Both the position numbers and the translations under genes were made by a program. Below the pieces are notes generated by a model. It was not told the DNA's origin, did no database searches, and saw nothing but the letters and a program-made list of their open reading frames with translations. A DNA stretch of 10,431 nucleotides, from positions 1-10,431 of the forward strand of contig DAOWDW010000067.1 of the NCBI GenBank assembly GCA_030638845.1, written 5' to 3'. Position 1 is the first letter of the stretch. Every line of letters starts with the position of its first letter. Positions 1 to 5,812 of this stretch are shown piece after piece. The stretch comes from Candidatus Peregrinibacteria bacterium (GTDB lineage Bacteria > Patescibacteriota > Gracilibacteria > Peribacterales > Peribacteraceae).

Positions 1-410
1 AAAATGAAACCATAGAAACACTACATGACAGACTTGCAAAACAAGGAGCCGATTTACTTATAAACATCTTAAAAAATCCTATTAAAGAAACTCCACAAGA
101 TGAAACTAAAGCAACAATGTGTAAAAAACTCTCAAGAAAAGATGGAGAAGTAAATGTTAATATTATGACTGCAAAAGATATTGATTTACATGTAAGAGCA
201 TTGGTCCCATGGCCTGGAGCTAAATGCGTAATAGGAGAAAAACCAATCAAACTGCTTAAGACATCACTTAAGCAGTCTGATAATTCATTTGAAATTTTGT
301 GTAAAGATGACTCAATTCTCTATATTTCCATGTTACAACCAGAAGGAGGAAAACCTATGACTGGAGCAGATTGGAAAAGAGGAAGAAAAACAAACTTGCC
401 TCGTCCATAG
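1..410 (+). CDS. fmt: Methionyl-tRNA formyltransferase, C-terminal part (5' end outside window)
   Basis: Transfers a formyl group from 10-formyl-tetrahydrofolate to Met-tRNA(fMet) in the cytoplasm for translation initiation. The frame is open from position 3, so the gene starts outside the window and the first internal ATG at 117 is not its start. Visible parts are the end of the catalytic domain (ETLHDRLAKQGADLL), the typical PQDETKAT linker, and the C-terminal tRNA-binding domain with a KLSRKDG segment (family: kISKeDG), RALVPWPGA and LQPEGGKPMTGADWKRG, the usual C-terminal signature. It ends with TAG and converges on the PUR-domain gene 34 bp away. The catalytic Asn/His/Asp residues lie outside the window, so activity cannot be judged. 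Family assignment is secure. A 10-bp perfect inverted repeat lies in the coding sequence at 251-276. Confidence 0.93.
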   Translation, partial: NETIETLHDRLAKQGADLLINILKNPIKETPQDETKATMCKKLSRKDGEVNVNIMTAKDIDLHVRALVPWPGAKCVIGEKPIKLLKTSLKQSDNSFEILCKDDSILYISMLQPEGGKPMTGADWKRGRKTNLPRP

Positions 411-444
411 CTCTACGTAGCTTGTGAAGCAGAGCGAAGACAGA

Positions 445-759
445 TTAAACATGTTTCTTCATTTCTTGAAGAGCATTTATGAATGGATCTAAATCTTCAA
501 CATCAAACATAATTGTAGTTTTTTGACCACCACGAGATTTTTCGGAAACTTTTAAAAACTTTCCATGACCAGATTCTTTTAAATCTATATAAAAAGTTCT
601 CTGGCGAGCATGAATAGTTTCTGAATGTAATTCTTGTGCAAATTTTCCATTTCCTCCTCCAGAAGGAGCAGGTCTTACAGGGGTAGCATCATCAGAAGTT
701 CCAGAACTAGAAACTTGTGCATCTTCTCCTTCGGAGAGTTCGGACATTGGATCAAACAT
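445..759 (-). CDS. PUR-domain (DUF3276-type) nucleic-acid-binding protein
   Basis: A 104-residue protein. Residues 1-40 are acidic, then rich in Ser, Pro and Gly, and look disordered. Residues 43-103 match the single PUR repeat of bacterial DUF3276/Bpur proteins: HSETIHARQRTFYIDLKES (strands), GHGKFLKVSEKSRG, then TTIMFDVEDLDPFINALQEM (strand plus C-terminal helix). PUR repeats are known to bind single-stranded DNA or RNA, and bacterial members often dimerise. The RNA or DNA target here is unknown. A start at M1 (759) gives the listed length. An in-frame ATG at 747 (MSELSE) is a real alternative, because TATTAT at 758-763 could be a -10 box for a nearly leaderless transcript from it. No Shine-Dalgarno is visible at either. 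It lies downstream of metG on the same strand, with a 134-bp gap. Confidence 0.8.
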   Translation of the reverse strand: MFDPMSELSEGEDAQVSSSGTSDDATPVRPAPSGGGNGKFAQELHSETIHARQRTFYIDLKESGHGKFLKVSEKSRGGQKTTIMFDVEDLDPFINALQEMKKHV

Positions 760-893
760 AATAAATGTTGGTAAAGAATAAGTCGCTCTCTTTGCCTCAT
801 TACATGCGATTTATGTTATTTCCCATCGCATCCTTTAAGCAATTGCATTCTTTTCTGCATTCGAGCTAACTAAATATTACCAACTTTTTTAAG

Positions 894-2423
894 TTACTCA
901 AGCGGAGAGAAGAGAATTTCTGGCTCCCCTATTTTGGTCCAATTTTTCACGCCTCCCCACTTTTTCATATCCTCTGTAATTACAAAATCTTTTTCTAGCA
1001 TTTCCTCTACATAAGGCACATTTAGCTGTTTGCTTATGCGATATGCAGTATCTGGAATAAATGGCAAAAGAAGTAGTGCAGTGTGTCGAAGTGCCTCAGC
1101 AAGCTGAGTCAAAATTTCGATTTTTTTCGATCCCTCAAGCGTCCAAGGCTCTGATTTTGTAATATAAACATTACAGTTAGTTGCAACCGAAATAGCAAAT
1201 GTAGCAGCAGAACTTAAATTATATTCATTCATATTTTTCGAATAATCCTCCCAAGTAGAAAAAAGTACTCCGGGATCATCACCAAAACTTCCAAGTTGCC
1301 CTTCTTCTTTTTGTAGAAGAACAAGAACACGATTTAATAGATTACCTAAATCATTGCGCAATCTAGAATTATAAACTTTTTGAATATGTTCCCAAGAAAA
1401 ATCACCATCTCTACCCACAGGAACAATTAAACTTAAATAAAAACGAAGAGGATCTGGATTACCTTCAAACTTAGCCAAAATATCATCTGGAACTACAACA
1501 TTGCCTATAGACTTACTCATTTTCTCTCCTTCACTTGTTAAAAAACCATGAATTAGCAATTCGTCTGGTATACGTACATCAGCTTTTTTAAGCATAAGAG
1601 GCCATATAAGAGCATGAAAACGAGCAATATCTTTACCTATAACATGCGTAACTTTAGCATCATACCAATACTCTCTATTCTCATGATCCGTTAGTAGCCC
1701 TAATCCTGAGATGTAATTAGCTAAAGCATCACACCAAACGTACATAGTCTGCTCTTCATCCCTTGGAACAGGAACACCCCAAGAAAGTGTAGAACGTGGA
1801 CGGGAGAAAGACACATCTTCTAGGCCAGAATCTACAAGAGACAATGTTTCTTTCTCTCTAAAACTTGGAATAATTCTGTACTCCTCTCCGTCCCAATCTT
1901 TTGTAAGCATATTTTTCAAGTCTTTTCCATATTCACTCATTTTCAAAAACCAATTTTCTTCTGTTACCTCTTCTGGAGCAACCTGATGGTTTGGGCATAA
2001 ACCATCTACAAGATCACGCTTAGTCATAAAACGCTCACAACCACTACAATAAAATCCTGTGTAAGACCTCTTCTCTAGCACACCAGATTTGTCTAACCTT
2101 TTCCATAGCTCTATAACAGTTGGCCAATGCTTTTTTTTATCTGTTGTTCTTATAAATTCATCATAAGAAATATTTAACCGAGCATATAAATCTTGAAATA
2201 GTAATGCATTTCTATCAACCAATTCCTGAGGAGTTACTCCTTCTTTTTCTGCAGTTTTTTGAATTTTAGTTCCATGTTCGTCTGTACCAATTTGGAATCT
2301 AACATCGTCCCCTTTTAAGCGAAACCAACGAGCCAATACATCTGCAAGTACCTTCTCCAAAACATGTCCCATATGAGGAGCTGCATTTGGATAATCTATA
2401 GCTGTTGTTATGTATCTGCGCAC
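894..2423 (-). CDS. metG: Methionyl-tRNA synthetase
   Basis: Charges tRNA(Met) with methionine (class Ia synthetase, cytoplasmic). The 509-residue protein has the HIGH-type motif HMGH at 17-20. Its connective domain carries one putative zinc knuckle, C126-x2-C129 and C143-x2-H146. A WGVPVP segment follows at 215-220, then KMSKS at 301-305 and an alpha-helical anticodon-binding domain from about 340 (YNSRLRNDLGNLLNRV). It stops after that domain, without the extra C-terminal EMAP/Trbp111-like tRNA-binding domain of longer MetRS forms. The start is GTG at 2423, which fits the family N-terminus (RRYITTAIDYPN). No Shine-Dalgarno is visible. Upstream is a tandem heptamer repeat (2433-2457). A TATACT at 2474-2479 is a weak -10 candidate. 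It shares the initiator-tRNA pathway with the nearby fmt. Confidence 0.97.
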   Translation of the reverse strand: MRRYITTAIDYPNAAPHMGHVLEKVLADVLARWFRLKGDDVRFQIGTDEHGTKIQKTAEKEGVTPQELVDRNALLFQDLYARLNISYDEFIRTTDKKKHWPTVIELWKRLDKSGVLEKRSYTGFYCSGCERFMTKRDLVDGLCPNHQVAPEEVTEENWFLKMSEYGKDLKNMLTKDWDGEEYRIIPSFREKETLSLVDSGLEDVSFSRPRSTLSWGVPVPRDEEQTMYVWCDALANYISGLGLLTDHENREYWYDAKVTHVIGKDIARFHALIWPLMLKKADVRIPDELLIHGFLTSEGEKMSKSIGNVVVPDDILAKFEGNPDPLRFYLSLIVPVGRDGDFSWEHIQKVYNSRLRNDLGNLLNRVLVLLQKEEGQLGSFGDDPGVLFSTWEDYSKNMNEYNLSSAATFAISVATNCNVYITKSEPWTLEGSKKIEILTQLAEALRHTALLLLPFIPDTAYRISKQLNVPYVEEMLEKDFVITEDMKKWGGVKNWTKIGEPEILFSPLE

Positions 2424-2432
2424 GTAAGATAA

Positions 2433-2457
2433 GAAATGAAAAATGAAAAATGAAAAA
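2433..2457. repeat. Tandem heptamer repeat (GAAAAAT, about 3.4 copies)
   Basis: The unit GAAAAAT is repeated head to tail between the metG start codon and the candidate terminator of the pilin operon. Two perfect copies (2438-2451) are flanked by partial ones. On the metG strand it reads as a T-rich tract just upstream of the GTG start, so copy-number change would alter the metG 5' untranslated region. Confidence 0.75.
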
Positions 2458-2489
2458 CGTATTTTTCATACAAAGTATAATTCTTATGC

Positions 2490-2510
2490 AAAAAAAAGAT
2501 AGTAACTATC
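2490..2510 (-). terminator. Candidate intrinsic terminator of the pilin-like operon
   Basis: On the - strand GATAG-TTA-CTATC is followed directly by eight T residues. The stem is only 5 bp and AT-rich, so it is a weak hairpin, but the position about 60 bp after the last pilin-like gene and the uninterrupted T8 tract support a terminator. It would separate that operon from metG. Confidence 0.5.
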
Positions 2511-2524
2511 ACATTTCTTTGTCT

Positions 2525-2541
2525 AGCTCAAAGCTCAAAGC
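2525..2541. repeat. Tandem heptamer repeat (AGCTCAA, about 2.4 copies)
   Basis: Two exact copies of AGCTCAA plus AGC lie between the pilin-like operon and its candidate terminator. The same CTCAAAG-type heptamer recurs inside the glycosyltransferase gene at 8645-8672. Confidence 0.6.
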
Positions 2542-2568
2542 ATTCCATATTACAAATAATAGATTTTA

Positions 2569-2919
2569 TTATAAGTTACTAAATACTGAGAAGAAATTAA
2601 CTGTAAATGCAATTATGGCTTGTGCCATAAGAGCAAGCACTGCGCCAAGCAATGCAAACTGAACTGTTTTCTTTGCACTTTCCTTTGCTTCTTCATTTCC
2701 TCCAGATGCTGCCATACGCATTCCTCCCCACATAATAGCTAGTACGGCTCCGCCTGTTATAAGCATAAGGAAAAAATTTGCTGCGCGAGTAGCAACAGAT
2801 AATATAAAAGCAGTTCCCCCACCAGCAGAACCACCAAATATAGAATAATATTCACCCCACCCTTGAGCAGAAGCTAACGGAATTAAGTAATCCAATAATG
2901 CGTAAAAAATTGTTTCCAT
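2569..2919 (-). CDS. T4SS-pilin-like small membrane protein (third gene of operon)
   Basis: A 116-residue protein. It has a short N-terminal signal-like segment (about 1-18, ending ASA before QGWGEYY) and a Gly/Ser-rich stretch at 28-36. Two hydrophobic helices follow at about 48-70 and 86-109, joined by a charged loop (ASGGNEEAKESAKKTV). The layout and the GGMRMAASGGN loop resemble the VirB2/TrbC-like pilin family (Pfam type T4SS_pilin), which is frequent in Patescibacteria. The role is inferred: an inner-membrane protein that could be extracted into a surface filament. The ATG follows the previous stop by 1 nt (TAA-T-ATG). An AGGA seven bases upstream is the only plausible Shine-Dalgarno among these genes. 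No secretion ATPase or channel gene is in the window, so a pilus function is not proven. Confidence 0.72.
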   Translation of the reverse strand: METIFYALLDYLIPLASAQGWGEYYSIFGGSAGGGTAFILSVATRAANFFLMLITGGAVLAIMWGGMRMAASGGNEEAKESAKKTVQFALLGAVLALMAQAIIAFTVNFFSVFSNL

Positions 2920-2920
2920 A

Positions 2921-3535
2921 TTAGAATCCTGCGTTAAGAATAACGTTTACTAATGCTTTTGCAATATTTATTGCAACTGCACCTGCAACTGCATAAATAA
3001 GCATAGTTTTAGCCTTGGTAAATTCTTCCGACTTTCCATGACCTACTATCATTCGTAACCCAGCTCCAACAGCAACAACTACAAAAATTGCATTAAAGAC
3101 AGATAGCATACCGTCTACTGCAACTCTCATTAATGCGAGAGCAGGGTTTGCAGAGGCAACAGCAAGTCCTCCTGAAATAGATCTACTAATTACGAATGAT
3201 ACTATTGCCTGAGAAGCAAGCGTAAGAGCAAATCCGCCTAGTGCAAAAATAATAGAATTTCTTCCTTTAGAAATCATACTATCATTTCCAAAACTAAGAA
3301 GCATTTGCACGCCCCCTGTAACAACAAAAAGTACTGCAGCTCCCGCAGCAACAGAAATAAAGACAGCAGCAGTATTTTGAATTCCAAGTGAAATAAGACC
3401 TTGAGCATTTGTACTACATCCACCAATCTTTTGACAAGGATCTACAAAAGCAAATGTAGTAGCAGGAACTAAAGCTAAAGCACCAGCTAAAATACTGAAT
3501 TTGGATACATTAGATGAAATAGGAAAAACTTTCAT
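2921..3535 (-). CDS. T4SS-pilin-like membrane protein, two fused pilin modules (second gene of operon)
   Basis: A 204-residue protein. A signal peptide (about 1-29, ending TTFA) precedes a segment with two cysteines (C34, C40: VDPCQKIGGCS). Module 1 (about 56-118) has two helices around the loop GGVQMLLSFGNDSMISKGRN. Module 2 (about 143-200) again has two helices around GLRMIVGHGKSEEFTKAK. Each module corresponds to one whole neighbouring pilin-like protein, so this looks like an internal duplication or fusion. The start chosen is the ATG at 3535, which overlaps the previous gene's TAA by one base (TAATG) and gives a normal signal peptide. The open frame upstream of it runs antiparallel to no feature and simply overlaps the first gene. 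Coupled translation with the upstream gene is likely. Function as a pilin or membrane scaffold is inferred from the family. Confidence 0.7.
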   Translation of the reverse strand: MKVFPISSNVSKFSILAGALALVPATTFAFVDPCQKIGGCSTNAQGLISLGIQNTAAVFISVAAGAAVLFVVTGGVQMLLSFGNDSMISKGRNSIIFALGGFALTLASQAIVSFVISRSISGGLAVASANPALALMRVAVDGMLSVFNAIFVVVAVGAGLRMIVGHGKSEEFTKAKTMLIYAVAGAVAINIAKALVNVILNAGF

Positions 3536-3915
3536 TATACGAAGAAAATGGAATTTAAAGTTCTTAAAATTACTCCTGTAAATAGTAAAACTAAAAGCCC
3601 AACAATAGACCAAGTTATACGAGAAATAGCTTCTTGCCTTCTACTTTGATTATTGCCAGAAGACATAAACATAACACCTCCAATAAGTACCCAAAGAACA
3701 GTAAAACCAATAGCTACTCGAAATAACCAAGAAGAAGACATATTAAAGTAATCTATAAATATATTTGGGCTAGAAGGTATAACCTTAGTCTTATCGTCAA
3801 GTGGCTGAGCAAGAGGAACTCCGGTACTTACTTGAGCAGATACTAAAGTAGGAATTGCAAGAACAAATAATATAGCCACAGCTATTTTTGCCTTTTGTAA
3901 AATTAATGAAATCAT
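3535..3915 (-). CDS. T4SS-pilin-like small membrane protein (first gene of operon)
   Basis: A 126-residue protein. A clear signal peptide (1-27, positively charged start, hydrophobic core AVAILFVLAIPTL, cleavage VSA-Q) is followed by a periplasmic or external linker rich in Pro. Two membrane helices lie at about 63-85 and 99-121, with the loop GGVMFMSSGNNQSRRQEAISR between them. The loop shares the pattern GG-x-x-M-x-x-S-G-N with the third gene. The start at 3915 is preferred over the longer frame (to 3990) because it begins a good signal peptide and sits 6 nt after an extended -10 box. The longer frame's extra 25 residues are unlike a signal sequence. It leads the operon and is divergent from the toxin-antitoxin pair. 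Confidence 0.72.
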   Translation of the reverse strand: MISLILQKAKIAVAILFVLAIPTLVSAQVSTGVPLAQPLDDKTKVIPSSPNIFIDYFNMSSSWLFRVAIGFTVLWVLIGGVMFMSSGNNQSRRQEAISRITWSIVGLLVLLFTGVILRTLNSIFFV

Positions 3916-3921
3916 TACATT

Positions 3922-3930
3922 ATTATAGCA
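3922..3930 (-). promoter_or_regulatory. Extended -10 promoter for the pilin-like operon (leaderless start)
   Basis: On the - strand TGCTATAAT is a perfect TGn-TATAAT extended -10 element. Six bases separate it from the ATG at 3915, so transcription would begin at or next to the A of the start codon. No good -35 box is seen, which is usual for extended -10 promoters. Confidence 0.7.
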
Positions 3931-3989
3931 GAAAATGGATGATGAGGCTAGATGGCAAACACAAAAAGATATATCAATATTCAAACACA

Positions 3990-4018
3990 TTGCATTGGTG
4001 TAACATTTTTGTTACACT
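3990..4018 (+). promoter_or_regulatory. Toxin-antitoxin promoter with palindromic operator
   Basis: A -35-like TTGCAT (3990-3995) and an extended -10 box TGT-TACACT (-10 hexamer at 4013-4018) have a 17-bp spacer. The inverted repeat GTGTAAC-n6-GTTACAC (3998-4017) covers the spacer and -10 box. A ribbon-helix-helix antitoxin normally represses its own promoter, so this palindrome is the likely operator. A second TACACT at 4024-4029 repeats half of it. Confidence 0.6.
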
Positions 4019-4042
4019 TTAGGTACACTTCCAAAAGAATCT

Positions 4043-4264
4043 ATGCCTACAAGTAAAAAACGTCTTAATATGAGTTTGCCTGAAGATATAAGATATGCCC
4101 TATCTGAGCTTGCAAAACGTGATGACGTTACTCCAACAACAAAAGCATTGCATCTCATTAAAATTGCATTGGAAATTGAGGAAGACGATGTGTGGAATGC
4201 CATTGCTACCGCACGAGATACAGAAAATGCAAAGTTTGTTCCTCATGAGAATGCTTGGGCATGA
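4043..4264 (+). CDS. Type II antitoxin, ribbon-helix-helix (RelB-like)
   Basis: A 73-residue protein. Residues 5-44 fit a ribbon-helix-helix DNA-binding fold: a basic strand KKRLNMSLPEDI, helix RYALSELAKRD, turn, and helix TPTTKALHLIKIALEI. The acidic, Trp-containing C-terminal tail (EEDDVWNAIATARD...) is the expected toxin-wrapping part. It should neutralise the RelE-like toxin encoded next and repress the shared promoter through the palindrome upstream. The stop TGA overlaps the toxin's ATG as ATGA, the usual arrangement for coupled expression. There is no clear Shine-Dalgarno site. The exact antitoxin subfamily is not recognised. Confidence 0.8.
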   Translation: MPTSKKRLNMSLPEDIRYALSELAKRDDVTPTTKALHLIKIALEIEEDDVWNAIATARDTENAKFVPHENAWA

Positions 4265-4536
4265 GTTATAAACTTAATTATCATCTGCTTGTTGTAAAAG
4301 AAGATATTCCTTCTTTGCCAAAAATAGGAAAAGGACGAATACAAAAAGCTATTCTAGAAAAACTAACTACACATCCAGAAGTATTTGGTAAACCTCTACG
4401 ACGCTCATTAAGATCATATAGAAAACTTCGAGTTGGTGATTACCGTGTTATTTTTAGAATTGAAGAAAATACAATTAAAATTTTTGCAATCGGACATCGA
4501 TCAACAATATATAAAGATTATGAAAAGAGATTATAA
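4261..4536 (+). CDS. RelE/ParE-family toxin
   Basis: A 91-residue basic protein. RelE-type toxins cleave mRNA on the ribosome, while ParE relatives poison gyrase. This sequence looks nearer RelE by its core: YRKLRVGDYRVIFRI (53-67), IKIFAIGHRSTIY (72-84) and a C-terminal YEKR helix. Candidate catalytic or RNA-contacting residues are R54, K55, R57, R62, R80 and Y84. The start is the ATG at 4261 inside the antitoxin's stop (ATGA). A TTG two codons earlier is less likely. It is followed by an AT-rich region and the 3' end of the convergent tRNA-Gly gene. Which of the two toxin activities applies cannot be settled from the sequence. Confidence 0.82.
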   Translation: MSYKLNYHLLVVKEDIPSLPKIGKGRIQKAILEKLTTHPEVFGKPLRRSLRSYRKLRVGDYRVIFRIEENTIKIFAIGHRSTIYKDYEKRL

Positions 4537-4600
4537 TTAATTATATAATAACGACAATTGCGACGTAGTTCCAAAATCGAACGCCTACCTACGTACTTCG

Positions 4601-4677
4601 TGGAGCGGATGACGGGACTCGGACCCGCGACCTTCGCCTTGGCAAGGCGACGCTCTAGCCAACTGAGCTACATCCGC
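4601..4677 (-). tRNA. tRNA-Gly (anticodon GCC)
   Basis: The - strand folds into a full cloverleaf. It has acceptor GCGGATG/CATCCGC, D stem GCTC/GAGC, and anticodon stem TCGCC/GGCGA with loop TTGCCAA (anticodon GCC). The T stem is GCGGG/CCCGT with loop TCCGAGT. The discriminator base is T, as expected for bacterial tRNA-Gly, and the CCA end is encoded (4601-4603). Confidence 0.97.
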
Positions 4678-4693
4678 AAAAAACTACTTACGC

Positions 4694-4722
4694 ATCCTAC
4701 GAATCTTAGCCCATTTGTGCAA
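4694..4722 (-). promoter_or_regulatory. Candidate promoter of tRNA-Gly
   Basis: On the - strand TTGCAC and TAGGAT are separated by 17 bp, and the -10 box lies 16 nt before the mature tRNA 5' end. Both boxes match the sigma-70 consensus only in part. Confidence 0.4.
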
Positions 4723-4738
4723 GTGAAGATAACAAGAT

Positions 4739-4933
4739 TTATTTCTTAAACCTTATATTTCTATAAGAAAACATCCTTTTAAATAAATTTATGATAATTT
4801 TAAATATTTTACTAAATACAATTCGAATAATCCCCTTTCCTCCAGACTCCAATCTATAATACAAAATTGGGATAACAAACAATGTAAAAATAGTCGCAAG
4901 GTAAGGGTAATAGGGCAGTTTTTTTATAATCAT
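4739..4933 (-). CDS. Hypothetical small single-pass membrane protein
   Basis: A 64-residue ORF, not recognised. It starts 9 bp after the tatD stop on the same strand. Residues 11-26 (YLATIFTLFVIPILYY) form one hydrophobic helix. The rest is basic and amphipathic (IIRIVFSKIFKIIINLFKRMF), ending FKK, which suggests a membrane-bound peptide with a cationic cytoplasmic tail. No Shine-Dalgarno is visible, so expression would depend on read-through from tatD. A chance ORF in AT-rich DNA is possible. Confidence 0.4.
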   Translation of the reverse strand: MIIKKLPYYPYLATIFTLFVIPILYYRLESGGKGIIRIVFSKIFKIIINLFKRMFSYRNIRFKK

Positions 4934-4942
4934 AAAACTAGC

Positions 4943-5701
4943 TTAAAGCCTAAAAAATTCCTCAGTATTCCTAGTCGTTTTTTCATCAATTTCATCAAAA
5001 CCCATTCCTTTTACCTGTGCAATACACTTAGCAATTTCAATTACGAAAGCAGGTTCGTTTCTCTTGCCCCGCATAGAATCTGGAGCTAAATACGGAGCAT
5101 CTGTTTCTATCATAAGCTGATCTAAGGGGCACATTTTAATAGTTCTCCGAATTTCATTTGATTTAGGATATGTAGCTATACCAGTAAAAGATAAGAAATA
5201 TCCCCTATCTACCAAATCTACAACATCTTCCCATTTTTCTGTACAACAATGAATTACTAGAAATGGTGGATTTATTTCATTTATTATTTCTTTTAAATCT
5301 TTAATTGATTCTCTGTTGTGCACAACAGAAGGCAACCCAAAATCCTTGGCAATCTTTAGTTGAGCACGAAATACTTCCCGTTGAACATCTCTTGGAGAAT
5401 TATCGTAGTAATAATCTAATCCAATTTCTCCTATAGCTACTACTTTTTTTGATGATTTAATCATTTCTTTTAGAATTGTTTCACTTTCAACATTCCAATC
5501 TTTTGAGCAGTGAGGATGTATTCCAATTGTACAAAATACTTGTTCATACTTTTGCGCTATTTCTAAACACTTTCTACTCTCTTCTATTTCATCTGCAATA
5601 GTAATAACTCTATCTACACCAGCATCTTTTGCACGTTTTAAAACTTCATCAATATCTCTATTAAATTTTCTGTCTGCTAGGTGGCAATGGGAATCGATCA
5701 T
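4943..5701 (-). CDS. tatD: TatD-family metal-dependent hydrolase / DNase
   Basis: A 252-residue TIM-barrel hydrolase of the amidohydrolase superfamily. TatD proteins are Mg2+-dependent 3'-5' exonucleases linked to DNA repair and degradation, or tRNA quality control in some relatives. Metal-site residues are all visible: H5 and H7 (DSHCHL), E92 (GEIGLDYYY), H128 (VVHNR), H151 (VIHCCT) and D201 (ETDAPYLAP). Length is normal for the family (about 250-265). The ATG at 5701 gives the canonical MIDSHCHL start and sits 6 nt after an extended -10 box, so the mRNA is probably leaderless. In many bacteria tatD is next to metG. Here metG is about 2.5 kb away on the same strand with the pilin operon, the toxin-antitoxin pair and the tRNA in between. 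Confidence 0.93.
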   Translation of the reverse strand: MIDSHCHLADRKFNRDIDEVLKRAKDAGVDRVITIADEIEESRKCLEIAQKYEQVFCTIGIHPHCSKDWNVESETILKEMIKSSKKVVAIGEIGLDYYYDNSPRDVQREVFRAQLKIAKDFGLPSVVHNRESIKDLKEIINEINPPFLVIHCCTEKWEDVVDLVDRGYFLSFTGIATYPKSNEIRRTIKMCPLDQLMIETDAPYLAPDSMRGKRNEPAFVIEIAKCIAQVKGMGFDEIDEKTTRNTEEFFRL

Positions 5702-5707
5702 AAATCA

Positions 5708-5716
5708 ATGATATCA
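5708..5716 (-). promoter_or_regulatory. Extended -10 promoter for tatD (leaderless start)
   Basis: On the - strand TGATATCAT matches TGn-TATAAT with one mismatch and is followed by six bases (TGATTT) and then the tatD ATG. The spacing is identical to that at the pilin-like operon and the RBBP9-like gene. Confidence 0.62.
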
Positions 5717-5812
5717 AAAAAGTTGCAAACACGCCTTGAGGAGAAGCTCAAAACAAAAAATGAACATACCCACAACTGGCAATAATTCTTTTAATTTGGT
5801 AGTTTACCACTT

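Noticed and set aside
117..410. Start of fmt at the ATG at 117
   Set aside because: The frame is open to the window edge and encodes conserved Fmt residues before this Met.
804..831. ATGCGAT...ATCGCAT inverted repeat between metG and the PUR gene
   Set aside because: Seven-base arms with a 14-nt spacer and no promoter alignment; too weak to call an operator.
2450..2662. 70-residue + strand ORF upstream of metG
   Set aside because: It runs through a tandem repeat and antisense to the third pilin-like gene; composition is unconvincing.
4012..4203. 63-residue - strand ORF over the antitoxin
   Set aside because: Antisense shadow of the ribbon-helix-helix antitoxin, with no recognisable features.
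4558..4749. 63-residue + strand ORF across tRNA-Gly
   Set aside because: It reads the complement of the tRNA (RMTGLGPATFALARRR is a well-known false tRNA translation).
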